DNA of 64,000 nt from positions 1 to 64,000 of the forward strand of contig JAIXQP010000036.1 in the NCBI GenBank assembly GCA_027485675.1. The letters are read 5' to 3'. Positions 23,227 to 31,309 of this stretch are shown piece by piece. The stretch is from Terriglobales bacterium. Lineage in GTDB: Bacteria > Acidobacteriota > Terriglobia > Bryobacterales > Bryobacteraceae. The stretch's first letter is position 1, and every line of letters starts with the position of its first letter. A program made the translations under genes and the position numbers. The notes under the pieces were generated by a model. That model did not search any database and had not been told where the DNA came from. It worked only from the letters and a program-made list of their open reading frames with translations.

Positions 23227-24609
23227 TTAGTTCACCTTCCGTGCGGTGTAGCCCTTGGCGTAGTTCGGGTCGAGCCCGCCGCCGCTATAGCGGCCGACGG
23301 TGACCCGGTCGCGTACGTTGGTTATGGCGAGTTCGCCGACCTTCTGCGTGCGTTGGTCCAGGACCTCCTTGGTGACGGGATCTTGCACGGTCTCCAGAAT
23401 CTGGTGAATCTCGAAGCGGTCGGACGGCAGCACCCCATCGACGGAGCCCACGCTGAGGTAGAGCGTGCCATCGCCAACGATCTTGGCGACCCGGCCTTCG
23501 ATGTCCATCTGCTTGGCCGGAAGGGCCGGGATGCGGCGGTTCAACTCTTCGGCCAGTTTGTCGACAGCATCCTTGGTGGCTTCGCCGATGATGGTCTCCG
23601 CGAAGTTGGAGCTCTCCATGGACGCTCCGGCCCCGCCGACAGCACCAGGGGTACCGAGCACCGCGCCCCAGTTCTTACTCTTTCGGGAGGATTCGCCCCG
23701 CGCTTCGCCGGTCTCGATGACTTCGCTGGTTTCGGCATCGACGATGCGGAAGTTGATGACGACCACCGCCTTTTCTTCCTTCTTCAGTTGGGCCCAACCA
23801 CCCGCGAAATGGCCGAATAGCGCGCCGCCGATGCCTTGCTGCTTCTTCACATCATCACGGCCGAAGGTAACGATGTCGCCCATCAGAAGGGCGTCGGCTC
23901 CGATGATTTTGCCGATGCGTGCCTTGGTTCCCTGCGCCACCCGGTTGCTAGCGCCGAAGTCCTGCTCACCCATGATTTTGTCGACTTTTTCGCGTTCGAG
24001 GATCCGGATCTTGCCGGCGCGGCTGAGCCGATCGGTCAGCATGGCGCGGATGCCCTGGCCGATGTTGACGTCGTTCTTGAACCAGAAGGTGACGGCGGAA
24101 CGAACGGCGGAGTAGTCGAACGGGGAGACGGCCAGCCTGCGCTTGACTGGAGCGGGAGGCGTCGCCGGGGTGGAGGAAGCGGGAACGACGGCGGCGGCAG
24201 ACGCTTCCGGGGCCGGCGCCGGGGCAGGAGGCGGCGGGGGCGCTTCGGCGGCGACGGCGGATTTGGGGTCCAGCATGACGCGGAGGATGTTTTCCGAAAC
24301 GCCGGCCTTCTGCAGTTTGAGCGCATCGAGAGCCGAGAAGGTAAACACCTTTCCTTCGCGTCGCAGGGTTTGGATGATCATCGTCTCGGACATTCCGCCT
24401 TTGACGAGTTCGATGATCGTATCCATCGTGGTACCCGCGGCCGCCGCCGCAGGACGCTTGGGGGCCGAGGGGGGAGTGACCGCGGGTTTCGGCGCAGCCG
24501 GCTTTGCCGGGGCAATCGCGGAAGGCTTCGGGGTGACCGGTGCGGCCGGAGTCTGGGCGAGGAGCGGCAGGGCCGAGAGAGAGACCAGGAGCAGGTATCG
24601 AGAGTTCAT
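23227..24609 (-). CDS. CsgG-like protein with extra N-terminal domain
   Basis: A 460-residue exported protein, longer paralogue of its neighbour. After the signal peptide (MNSRYLLLVSLSALPLLAQ) comes a Pro/Ala linker, then a ~60-residue helical module (TIIELVKGGMSETMIIQTLRREGKVF ... ALKLQKAGVSENILRVML) and a second Pro/Ala linker. The CsgG-like domain follows, with RILEREKVDKIMGEQDFGAS, IGKIIGADALLMGDI and SSNFAETIIGEATKDAVDKL. The two CsgG-like genes share the block order and probably arose by duplication. The start at 24609 gives a clean signal peptide; an ATG 9 bases earlier (24618) is equally possible. It is the second gene of the ECF-led run. Confidence 0.7.
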   Translation of the reverse strand: MNSRYLLLVSLSALPLLAQTPAAPVTPKPSAIAPAKPAAPKPAVTPPSAPKRPAAAAAGTTMDTIIELVKGGMSETMIIQTLRREGKVFTFSALDALKLQKAGVSENILRVMLDPKSAVAAEAPPPPPAPAPAPEASAAAVVPASSTPATPPAPVKRRLAVSPFDYSAVRSAVTFWFKNDVNIGQGIRAMLTDRLSRAGKIRILEREKVDKIMGEQDFGASNRVAQGTKARIGKIIGADALLMGDIVTFGRDDVKKQQGIGGALFGHFAGGWAQLKKEEKAVVVINFRIVDAETSEVIETGEARGESSRKSKNWGAVLGTPGAVGGAGASMESSNFAETIIGEATKDAVDKLAEELNRRIPALPAKQMDIEGRVAKIVGDGTLYLSVGSVDGVLPSDRFEIHQILETVQDPVTKEVLDQRTQKVGELAITNVRDRVTVGRYSGGGLDPNYAKGYTARKVN

Positions 24610-24687
24610 GACATTCATCCGGAGTAGGCGTTTTGAGAGAAGGGGCATCCTCTCTCCCCGTGCAGCGGAGAGCGGAGAGGGAATTGG

Positions 24688-25275
24688 TCAATGTTTCGGC
24701 GAGGCTACGTCGAGCCGCTCGCGCAACCAGGCGCGAGCGAACTTCCAGTGGCGGCGGACGGTGGAGTGAGAGACGCCAAGGGCATGGGCGACCTCCTGAT
24801 CCGTCAGGCCCGAAAAGAACTTCAACTCCACCACCTGGCAGGCGGCGGGATCGGCGCGTTGCAGCCGGTCAAGGAGCGCTTCGAGCGCCTCCGGGTCGAC
24901 GCCGATCTCCGGGTTGGGCGCATCATGGTCGGTGAGCGATACCTTCCAGCCGAAGCCACGCTTGGCGGCACGGTGTTCGCGGCCATGGTCAATGAGCACC
25001 CGGCGCATCTGGCGAGCGGCAATCGCCAGGAAGTGTGTCCGGTTCTGCCATTCGATGCCTGCACCATGAAAGATGCGGAGAAACGCTTCATGGACGAGCG
25101 CGGTGGGTTGGAGCGTGTGGGAGGCGCGTTCGGAGGCCATGCACTGCCGGGCTCTCGCGCGCAGGTCCGCATAGACCGCCGCGAACAGTTCGCTTTCGAC
25201 AGCGGCGTTTCCACGCTGAAATTCACGCAGCAAATCGGTAATCAGTTGGGGCTCTGCAGGGCGCGAATGATTCAC
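24688..25275 (-). CDS. ECF-type sigma factor (TIGR02999-like)
   Basis: A 195-residue sigma factor of the ECF-like subgroup that often sits by Ser/Thr kinases. Recognisable blocks are LFAAVYADLRARARQCM and LQPTALVHEAFLRI (region 2), HFLAIAARQMRRVLIDH (a hallmark of this subgroup), and a C-terminal helix-turn-helix QEVAHALGVSHSTVRRHWKFARAWLRERL (region 4). The GTG at 25275 is chosen because a GGAGA site lies 8 bases upstream; the frame continues upstream without a good start. It heads the nine-gene run, so it may transcribe its own operon including the kinase (inference). Confidence 0.8.
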   Translation of the reverse strand: MNHSRPAEPQLITDLLREFQRGNAAVESELFAAVYADLRARARQCMASERASHTLQPTALVHEAFLRIFHGAGIEWQNRTHFLAIAARQMRRVLIDHGREHRAAKRGFGWKVSLTDHDAPNPEIGVDPEALEALLDRLQRADPAACQVVELKFFSGLTDQEVAHALGVSHSTVRRHWKFARAWLRERLDVASPKH

Positions 25276-25344
25276 GAACAGGTCTCCAGAAGGCCGGGCG
25301 GTTTTGTTGAGAAAGCCTAGTATCTTCGGGAGATGGTTCAAAAA

Positions 25345-25388
25345 GAAGTGAGCAGAAGTGAGTTCACGCCGGCCCGCCAATGTGAACT
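25345..25388. promoter_or_regulatory. Direct and inverted repeats between ECF gene and LuxI-like gene
   Basis: The 182-base gap between these divergent genes contains a direct repeat (GAAGTGAG at 25345-25352 and 25355-25362) and an inverted repeat (AGTTCAC at 25361-25367, GTGAACT at 25382-25388) whose arms are 21 bases apart, two helical turns. This suggests a dimeric regulator site, though it does not fit the classical 20-base lux box. Confidence 0.4.
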
Positions 25389-25457
25389 GTGACTGATTTT
25401 CGCCCGCACCGCCCGGTATCTTGACCAAAATGACTGCGCTAACCCGCTGCCGCGGGT

Positions 25458-26030
25458 ATGTCAGCAGAAACCGTTGTTGCTTTTGGAGTGACGGAGGATC
25501 GAGACCTCCTTGGCCAGTACTTCGCCCTGCGCCGGAGGCAGTATCACCGCCATTTCCCCACGTTGCCGGAGTGGTTCGGCGAGGAGGAGGAGGCCGACCG
25601 CGTGGCGGACATCGTGGTGGCCACGATGGGAGAGCGCGTGGTGGGCGGGGCGCGGATTTCCTATGCGGGGCCGGGTATGTCACGACGGCTACCGCTCGAA
25701 TCCGATCTGTTCGAACTGCCGCGCCTGTTTCCGGAACGGCGCCTCGGGGAACAACTGATCTGCGAGTTCTGCCGCCATGCGGTGGAGCCGGAGTTCGGCG
25801 CCCTGGTATCCCGCGGCCTAGCCGCGGCGATGGCCAAGACGGCGGCCCGCCGGGAGATTGCGCTGGCCTTCACGGTATGTCCGCGGGGGCAGACCGTTCT
25901 GAACCGCCGCCATTGCCGCGACCTGGGTCTCCAGTTCGAGGTCTTCCCCGCGCTGCTGCCGCCGAATCCGTTCAATCTCGAAATGGCGCTCTGTCTATAC
26001 CGGGGTTTCGCTTCCTTGCAAGAACCGTGA
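25458..26030 (+). CDS. LuxI-like autoinducer synthase / GNAT acyl-transferase
   Basis: A 190-residue protein with the layout of acyl-homoserine-lactone synthases: an N-terminal LRRRQY (R25), W39 followed by an acidic block (EEEADRVADI), the strand ERVVGGARI (G63 to R66), SRRLPLES, and a CEFCRHAVEP segment where LuxI-type enzymes have their E-x-x-R pair (here E103 and R106). Such enzymes make acyl-homoserine lactones from S-adenosylmethionine; related GNAT proteins make N-acyl amino acids, and the family resemblance alone does not separate these. No LuxR receptor is adjacent. The ATG lacks an evident ribosome site and may be leaderless. A repeat-rich region lies upstream. Confidence 0.65.
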   Translation: MSAETVVAFGVTEDRDLLGQYFALRRRQYHRHFPTLPEWFGEEEEADRVADIVVATMGERVVGGARISYAGPGMSRRLPLESDLFELPRLFPERRLGEQLICEFCRHAVEPEFGALVSRGLAAAMAKTAARREIALAFTVCPRGQTVLNRRHCRDLGLQFEVFPALLPPNPFNLEMALCLYRGFASLQEP

Positions 26031-26063
26031 CCAATTGCGGGATGGTAATCCGCTGCCTTGGTC

Positions 26064-26654
26064 ATGAACGCGAATCTGATCGTGATTGTGGCGGCGGCAG
26101 CCGTCTTGCTGAGCTTTGCCTGGGGAATGGTCTGGCACTTCCGCCGCCCCGGTCAGTTGAGTCCGGGAGCCAGGCGGACGGCCGCGTTGGGGTCGCTCAG
26201 CGCGGCCGTTCACCTGTACGGGGTAGCGACGCACGGCGAAGGTTGGCCGGGTCTCAGCGTTCCGCTCTATTGCGGCAGCGCGGTGCTGTTCTGGTGGGCG
26301 GTAACGGTTTCCCGGCAGCGCCTCCAGGCCTGTTTCTGCGGCGGCGGTGAGACGGAACTGGTTCTCGCCGGGCCATACCGATGGATCCGCCATCCCTTCT
26401 ATGCCGCCTACGGACTGGCCTGGCTGGCGGGCGTACTGGCTACACTGTGGTGGCCTACGCTGTTGACCGCCGCGGCGATGTGCCACATCTATTGGCGAGC
26501 AGCGCGAGCCGAAGAGGACGCCTTGCGGGAAGGGCCCGTGGGCAAACGCTACCGGGAGTATCAACGGCGGGCCGGCCAGTTCTGGCCCGCTTCGTGGCGG
26601 GGCTACGGTCTTGGCGAAGAGCGGATCAGGCCCAGGGACTCGATGAGCTCCTGA
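26064..26654 (+). CDS. Isoprenylcysteine-methyltransferase-like membrane protein
   Basis: A 196-residue membrane protein with four or five hydrophobic segments. The C-terminal third carries the ICMT/PEMT signature: GPYRWIRHPFYAAY and, after the last helix, AEEDALRE...GKRYREYQRR. Members methylate isoprenylated cysteines in eukaryotes; bacterial ones probably methylate lipids or unknown small molecules using S-adenosylmethionine. The ATG at 26064 is preferred over a TTG two codons upstream. It follows the LuxI-like gene by 33 bases on the same strand, so it may modify or process the signal made there (inference). Its 3' end overlaps the converging gene by 52 bases. Confidence 0.75.
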   Translation: MNANLIVIVAAAAVLLSFAWGMVWHFRRPGQLSPGARRTAALGSLSAAVHLYGVATHGEGWPGLSVPLYCGSAVLFWWAVTVSRQRLQACFCGGGETELVLAGPYRWIRHPFYAAYGLAWLAGVLATLWWPTLLTAAAMCHIYWRAARAEEDALREGPVGKRYREYQRRAGQFWPASWRGYGLGEERIRPRDSMSS

Positions 26655-27937
26655 TACTCCGGCTCCTCGTCGAGGTGGCGAAAAAACGGATAGGCATGGA
26701 ACCAGATGGCCAGCGGATCGCGTTCCTCGGCGCCGGCGCGCAGATGCCGGGCGGCGGCCGGAAGGTCGCCGAGCCCGAGGGCACAGGCGGCGAACTGGCT
26801 GCTGGGTACATGCTGGCCAGCGCGGCGAATGGCGGTGAGCCAGAGTTGCCGGCGCTGGGCGACCCGCTTCTGCCCCGCGCGTCCGGCAAAGAGGGCGCGG
26901 AGCCCCCAGGAGACGGGACGGTCCATCAGCCGGGCCGGGGCTTGATCGAGCACGCGGATCGCCCCGGCGTTGTCCCCGCGGGCTTCGAGCAGCGTCGCTT
27001 TGTTGATGTGGTGGAGATAATAGCCGGGCGCGGCTTCGAGGGCGCCGTTGATCGTGATCTCGGCCGAGTCATAGTCTCGCGCAAGCATCTCGATCATGCC
27101 GAGGTCGGCGAGATGAGTCGGGTTGAAGTAGCCGTACTGATTCACGGCGCGGCGCAGGTGGCCCACCGCGATACGGGCTCTGCCCCGGGCCACGAGAAAG
27201 GCGGTGTGCCAGGCGTGCGTCGCCGCCTCCTGGTCACTGAGCCGTAACGCGTTGGCGAAATCGACCTCAGCAGCCTGCCAGTTTCGATCGAGCGCTACAT
27301 GAGCCGCACCCATCGCAATCCAACCCTGCCAGGCGGGAGAGGGAGCACTAAGAGCCTGCTCGGCCAAGGCTCGGCACTCCGTCAAGGCCGGCAATGGCGG
27401 CGAGCCGTGCGCGGCCGAACTGGCCAGGGCTTCGGCCTTCAGGGCGAGGGCAAGAGACAGGCGGGGCGCTTCCGCGAGCACGCGGTCGAGGTGCGCGATC
27501 GCGGTGCGGAAGCCCGAGGTCGTCCGGGACTCGGCGGCAACGCGGGCACTCCAAAGATGACTGTTGGCGGCCGGCGAGAGTTGGTCCCGATAGGTGAACC
27601 GGGGCACATAGGACCCTTTCGGAAGTTCGATCAGCAGATGATCCGCCTGGCCTTCGCGCGAGTAGTAGGCCATGAGGTTGGTGCGCAAATTTGCCGTGGT
27701 GGTGCGGACGATCGAGTCGGCCTTGGGGTCGAAATGAACCAGGTCGCGGGCAAAGACATCGGCGGCAATGGTCTTCTGGTTGAGTTCCGAACCTCTGCCG
27801 GCCAGGGCCTGTTCCACCACATAGGCAAGGAGCCGCATTTCGGACGGAGGCAGCCGGGATTGGCGGCGAATCTCGTCCAACGCGTGAGTAACTTCGTGCT
27901 CTTCCGGTGCAACGGTTGCAGGGGTTAATTCGCGCAT
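26603..27937 (-). CDS. Putative regulator with winged-helix-like N-terminus and TPR-like C-terminus
   Basis: A 444-residue protein. Residues about 15-110 form a domain common in acidobacterial regulators: SEMRLLAYVVEQAL, IAADVFARDLVHFDPKADSIVRTTTANLRTNL and LLIELPKGSYVPRF. The same block occurs in the divergent gene at 27981. The rest is helical, with repeated 34-residue-like units (for example AWHTAFLVARGRARIAVGHL and NKATLLEARGDNAGAIRVL) suggesting TPRs. No enzyme signature is seen. The ATG at 27937 leaves 43 bases to the divergent gene. Probably a cytoplasmic DNA-binding or scaffold regulator. Confidence 0.6.
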   Translation of the reverse strand: MRELTPATVAPEEHEVTHALDEIRRQSRLPPSEMRLLAYVVEQALAGRGSELNQKTIAADVFARDLVHFDPKADSIVRTTTANLRTNLMAYYSREGQADHLLIELPKGSYVPRFTYRDQLSPAANSHLWSARVAAESRTTSGFRTAIAHLDRVLAEAPRLSLALALKAEALASSAAHGSPPLPALTECRALAEQALSAPSPAWQGWIAMGAAHVALDRNWQAAEVDFANALRLSDQEAATHAWHTAFLVARGRARIAVGHLRRAVNQYGYFNPTHLADLGMIEMLARDYDSAEITINGALEAAPGYYLHHINKATLLEARGDNAGAIRVLDQAPARLMDRPVSWGLRALFAGRAGQKRVAQRRQLWLTAIRRAGQHVPSSQFAACALGLGDLPAAARHLRAGAEERDPLAIWFHAYPFFRHLDEEPEYQELIESLGLIRSSPRP

Positions 27938-27980
27938 TATCCTCAAGACTGCCCGAACGTGAAGAATGGGATGACCTATC

Positions 27981-28862
27981 TTGTCACAATCGGCGAATAA
28001 TAGGGAACATCCGATATCAACAGAGATCGACGGGCGGCTGCTCCCGTGGCTGACCTGGCGCGAACAAGGTGAACTTGCGTTGCTGAACCATAACTCCATC
28101 CCAATTCTCGTGCAGGCACAGTATCTGGTGAAGGTCTTGCGCAGTGATACCTTCGCCCGGTCCGAACAACTGCGGCGGCTGTTGCATTGGCTGGGGGAAC
28201 GCTCATTCGTTGAGCATCCGAACGTTCCCACCGAACAGGAGGTTGCCGCGAGTGTGCTGGGACGGGTGGACTTCGATCCGCAAACGGATTCGCTGGTGCG
28301 TAAGGAGATGAGCCGCCTGCGGGAGAAACTGAGCCGGTACTACCAGGGAGAAGGCGCCCGGGACGCCGTGCAGATCGTTACTGGTGGTGGTTACTTGCTG
28401 CGATGCCAGGAGCGTCATCCGGGATCGACGCTGGAGCCGCCTTCGCGGGGGGCGCAATGCTTGCTGGTCCTGCCCATGATGGCGGACGGAATGAGTGTGA
28501 CCGAAGGCCGGAAGCTGCAGGAGGAGATTCAGTTCCGGCTGACGCGGGATAGCCAATTGGAACTGGTTTCCCCCACTACCGCGCGACGCTATGCCAATCA
28601 TCCCGGCGATGTCCGCGAGTTTGCTTCGCAATGCGGCGCCGACTATGTGCTGGAGGGATCGTCGTGGCGCTCCGAAAGCGGATTCGAGGCGGTCCTGTGG
28701 GTAGTAGACGGGCAAAGCGGACGTACCTCGCGTGCCTGCCGCAGCGGGTCTGAAAGCATGGAACAACTATCCCTGGAACTGGTGGCGCAGGTGTTGGGCG
28801 TCCTGGGGCGCCGCGTATGTCTGGATGCAAGGAACGTTTCGATTCCGGCAGTCCAAAGCTGA
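27981..28862 (+). CDS. Putative regulator: shared N-terminal domain plus TolB-like domain, apparently truncated
   Basis: A 293-residue protein. Residues about 45-140 carry the same domain as the divergent gene: LRRLLHWLGERSF, EVAASVLGRVDFDPQTDSLVR, SRLREKLSRYY and QIVTGGGYLLRC. A TolB-like N-terminal domain follows (LLVLPMMADG, LVSPTTARRYANHPGD, GADYVLEGSSWR), usually leading into TPRs that are missing here. Its last codons (IPAVQS) are read antisense through the remnant of a PQQ dehydrogenase gene (28842-28935), so the gene was probably cut by a rearrangement. The TTG start is uncertain; no ATG is available early in the frame. It may still encode a working DNA-binding protein. Confidence 0.55.
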   Translation: MSQSANNREHPISTEIDGRLLPWLTWREQGELALLNHNSIPILVQAQYLVKVLRSDTFARSEQLRRLLHWLGERSFVEHPNVPTEQEVAASVLGRVDFDPQTDSLVRKEMSRLREKLSRYYQGEGARDAVQIVTGGGYLLRCQERHPGSTLEPPSRGAQCLLVLPMMADGMSVTEGRKLQEEIQFRLTRDSQLELVSPTTARRYANHPGDVREFASQCGADYVLEGSSWRSESGFEAVLWVVDGQSGRTSRACRSGSESMEQLSLELVAQVLGVLGRRVCLDARNVSIPAVQS

Positions 28863-28935
28863 ACAGGACACCCGAGGCCAAGACGACAGGGAACGGCATG
28901 CCGTTGACGGCGTAGCCCATGAGGTAAGGAGGCAC
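28842..28935 (-). pseudogene. 3'-end remnant of a PQQ dehydrogenase gene
   Basis: On the minus strand this piece encodes MGYAVNGMPFPVV followed by ASGVLFSFGLPE, the C-terminus of the PQQ dehydrogenase at 31310-33655 (MSYAVDGKQFVAVS, then ASGVLFSFGLPE). The two DNA stretches (28851-28920 and 31321-31390) align without gaps, about three quarters identical by my hand count of 70 columns. The stop codon of the intact gene is replaced by TCG. Nothing upstream of about 28935 is recognisable, and no gene fits in 28936-29069. It marks an old rearrangement beside the truncated regulator. Confidence 0.75.
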
Positions 28936-29069
28936 TGCGCGCTTTTGACACTGGACTGCCTTCGACCCTGGCGGCAACCGTTCTGCGGCGGTGCCACGGT
29001 TCGATGGCCGGTCCTGTGGCGTCTGGTGGATCCGACGGTCGTCACCACCTTCAGCCATTGGCGCGCCGC

Positions 29070-31229
29070 CTACCGGCGTAGGGTATACCGCAGCTTCACC
29101 ACAAACGTCTCCGCATCCGGCGCCAGCGTCAAATCCCGCGTGCGCAACATCTGCCGCCAGCCACGGTTCCACACCGCACTCCACTCTACGTTCGGCCGTT
29201 GGAACCACTGCAGCCGCGTATTGCCACCCAATTGGCGCGACACCGAATCATACTGAAACAGGCTCACCATCGAAAGGTTTGCGTTTAACGACCAAACGTT
29301 CCGTGTCTGCCACACCCGCTGCACAATCGCCTGGTCCCCATTCAACCGGCCGGAGTTGATCTCCGCGGAGACGCTCAACTGCAATCGGCCATGCGGGTCG
29401 GTCCAATTCACATCGGCCAAATACTGGTCCAGATGGCCGTTGTAGAACGAGCCCCGCTCCACGGAAGCCTGCACCCGCACCGCCCGAAACCGCGAACTCT
29501 CCCAGCCGGCAAACTGCCGTAAAAACGGATACGACCCCGGCGCCAACACCACGCCATCGGCGATCGCAAACGGCACCGGCAGAAACTCATAGCGGGGAGA
29601 TAGGCTGACCGTCAACGAATCGCCCGACTGAAACTCCATGTCGATCAACGAGGGCCGAATCACCAGGGTCTCCAGCTTGCCCGCCGTGTTCACCACAAAC
29701 TCGCTCTCCGCCCCGTGGTAGCTCTGCCGCACCCAACGCCCCCACCGACCCCGCCGGGGCCGCGGCTGCCAAAAGCCGGCGCCCTCGTAACGGGTGACAC
29801 CCGCACGCGGCAGAAAGCCCATCTTCGGCTCAAGATTGTCTCCGAAATGGCTGACGCGCGCATAGCCGAACCAACGGTCATTCGGATACTCGACCGAGGC
29901 TCCCCAGCCGCTCTGCCCTCGCGACCGGCCCGATTGCGCCACCCACGCGCCCACCTGCAGGTTCTTATTGCCGCGAAACTTCGACGTCCGGTACACGGCA
30001 TCCGTGCCATACAGCGAGTCATTGCGGTCACTGGCTTCGGCGGGGTCCCCGTGCGTGAAGAGGCCGCCGACGCGAAACTCCGGCGTCACATCATAGGAAA
30101 CGCGACCCGCCGTTAAGTTAGTCGCCGCGACGTTCGCAATCGCCCGGGTCTGCACATTGAGCAAGGCGACATTCCAATTGCCCGCACGGCCCAGCAGCCG
30201 CGCGCCGACATCGATCGGCACCTGCTGTCCGTCCACTAAACCCACGCGCCGGCTGAAGAACGGAATGAAGTTTTGGCCGAGTCCCAAGCCGAATTCGAAC
30301 TGATTGGAACCTTCGAGAAAGAACTGGCGCCGCTCGGGAAAGAACAGCGGGAAGCGAGTGGTGTTCACCTGCCGCAGGTCCGCTTCTGTGTCGGCGAAGT
30401 CGGTGTTGCCCGTGATCACCGCGCTCAACTGCGGCGTGATGCGCCAGCCGAAATCCGCCCCGCCCGCCATCTGATAAGCCCGCCGGCCCTGGCCGAACGC
30501 TACCGGGGCACGGCCCAGCAAGTACGGCGTTAACTCCAGCCCTCGCCCCTGCTGCAGGCCCTCCACTCCGGTTAGCGTCCCCGCGCGACTCATATCCCAG
30601 GCCATCGCATCGAGCACTGGGGAGGACCACGTGAGCCGCACCCGCTCCCGCGCAATCCAGCGCACGAAGTTCAGCCCCCAGGCGCCGCCGTCGTGCCGGA
30701 AGTTCAGCGTTCGCGCCGGAATCACGACCTCGGCCGACCAGCCATCGGCATGGCGCGCCGTGTGGGCATCCCAAATGCCGTTCCAGTCGGTGGAGAGCTC
30801 GTCGGTGGCGCCCGCGATCAAGGCGTCTTGCCGCGCACCTGCGGCGTTTACGCGGAACCCATAGCCGGTGCGGCGGTCGCCGTAGGTGTCGAGGAAGATG
30901 CCCACGTGGTCATCGCCGGAAAACTCGCCATCGCGCGCTCTGGTATGCACGGCGATGCGTCCCGGCTCCGGGTCCACACAGTGAAACCCGATGTAGAGAT
31001 GGTCGCGATCCGCCAGCAGATAGACGCGGGTGCGGAACGCATGCGGCTGCCCGGGCTTCGGGTCGGCTTGCGTCAAGTCGGTGATGATTCCCGCCCCCGC
31101 CCACTCCTGCGGGTTGATTTTCCCATCGAGCTTGGGCGGCCGTTGCGTGACGCCAACCCGCACTTCAGGCGGCTGCGCGAGGGCAAAAGCCCCCGCCAGA
31201 TACAAGAACATGAATCGATGGAATGACAA
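29070..31229 (-). CDS. DUF5916 outer-membrane protein with CBM9-like N-terminal domain
   Basis: A 719-residue exported protein (signal peptide ending near FALAQP). The N-terminal ~200 residues are a CBM9-like sugar-binding-type domain (KLDGKINPQEWAGA, TRVYLLADRDHLYIGFHC, DDHVGIFLDTYGD). The remainder matches DUF5916: WGLNFVRWIARERV, RRQFFLEGSNQFEFG and many amphipathic strands ending in LRYTLRR, a probable outer-membrane beta-barrel closing with an aromatic/basic terminus. The family is uncharacterised and often found near TonB receptors and hydrolases. Its + strand is C-rich, unlike the G-rich DNA on both sides, and PQQ-gene 3' sequences lie at both flanks, so the segment may have been inserted. 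Confidence 0.8.
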   Translation of the reverse strand: MSFHRFMFLYLAGAFALAQPPEVRVGVTQRPPKLDGKINPQEWAGAGIITDLTQADPKPGQPHAFRTRVYLLADRDHLYIGFHCVDPEPGRIAVHTRARDGEFSGDDHVGIFLDTYGDRRTGYGFRVNAAGARQDALIAGATDELSTDWNGIWDAHTARHADGWSAEVVIPARTLNFRHDGGAWGLNFVRWIARERVRLTWSSPVLDAMAWDMSRAGTLTGVEGLQQGRGLELTPYLLGRAPVAFGQGRRAYQMAGGADFGWRITPQLSAVITGNTDFADTEADLRQVNTTRFPLFFPERRQFFLEGSNQFEFGLGLGQNFIPFFSRRVGLVDGQQVPIDVGARLLGRAGNWNVALLNVQTRAIANVAATNLTAGRVSYDVTPEFRVGGLFTHGDPAEASDRNDSLYGTDAVYRTSKFRGNKNLQVGAWVAQSGRSRGQSGWGASVEYPNDRWFGYARVSHFGDNLEPKMGFLPRAGVTRYEGAGFWQPRPRRGRWGRWVRQSYHGAESEFVVNTAGKLETLVIRPSLIDMEFQSGDSLTVSLSPRYEFLPVPFAIADGVVLAPGSYPFLRQFAGWESSRFRAVRVQASVERGSFYNGHLDQYLADVNWTDPHGRLQLSVSAEINSGRLNGDQAIVQRVWQTRNVWSLNANLSMVSLFQYDSVSRQLGGNTRLQWFQRPNVEWSAVWNRGWRQMLRTRDLTLAPDAETFVVKLRYTLRR

Positions 31230-31309
31230 CGGAACTCTCGTTAGACGAAAAAGTTGGTGTCTTGGGTGGGGCTGTGCGAGTGGTTTACGCCGGGCTGACT
31301 GGGTCGCTG

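Noticed and set aside
25361-25388. Classical lux box
   Set aside because: Arms are 7 bases with a 14-base gap and lack the CTG/CAG ends of LuxR sites; kept only as a generic operator candidate.
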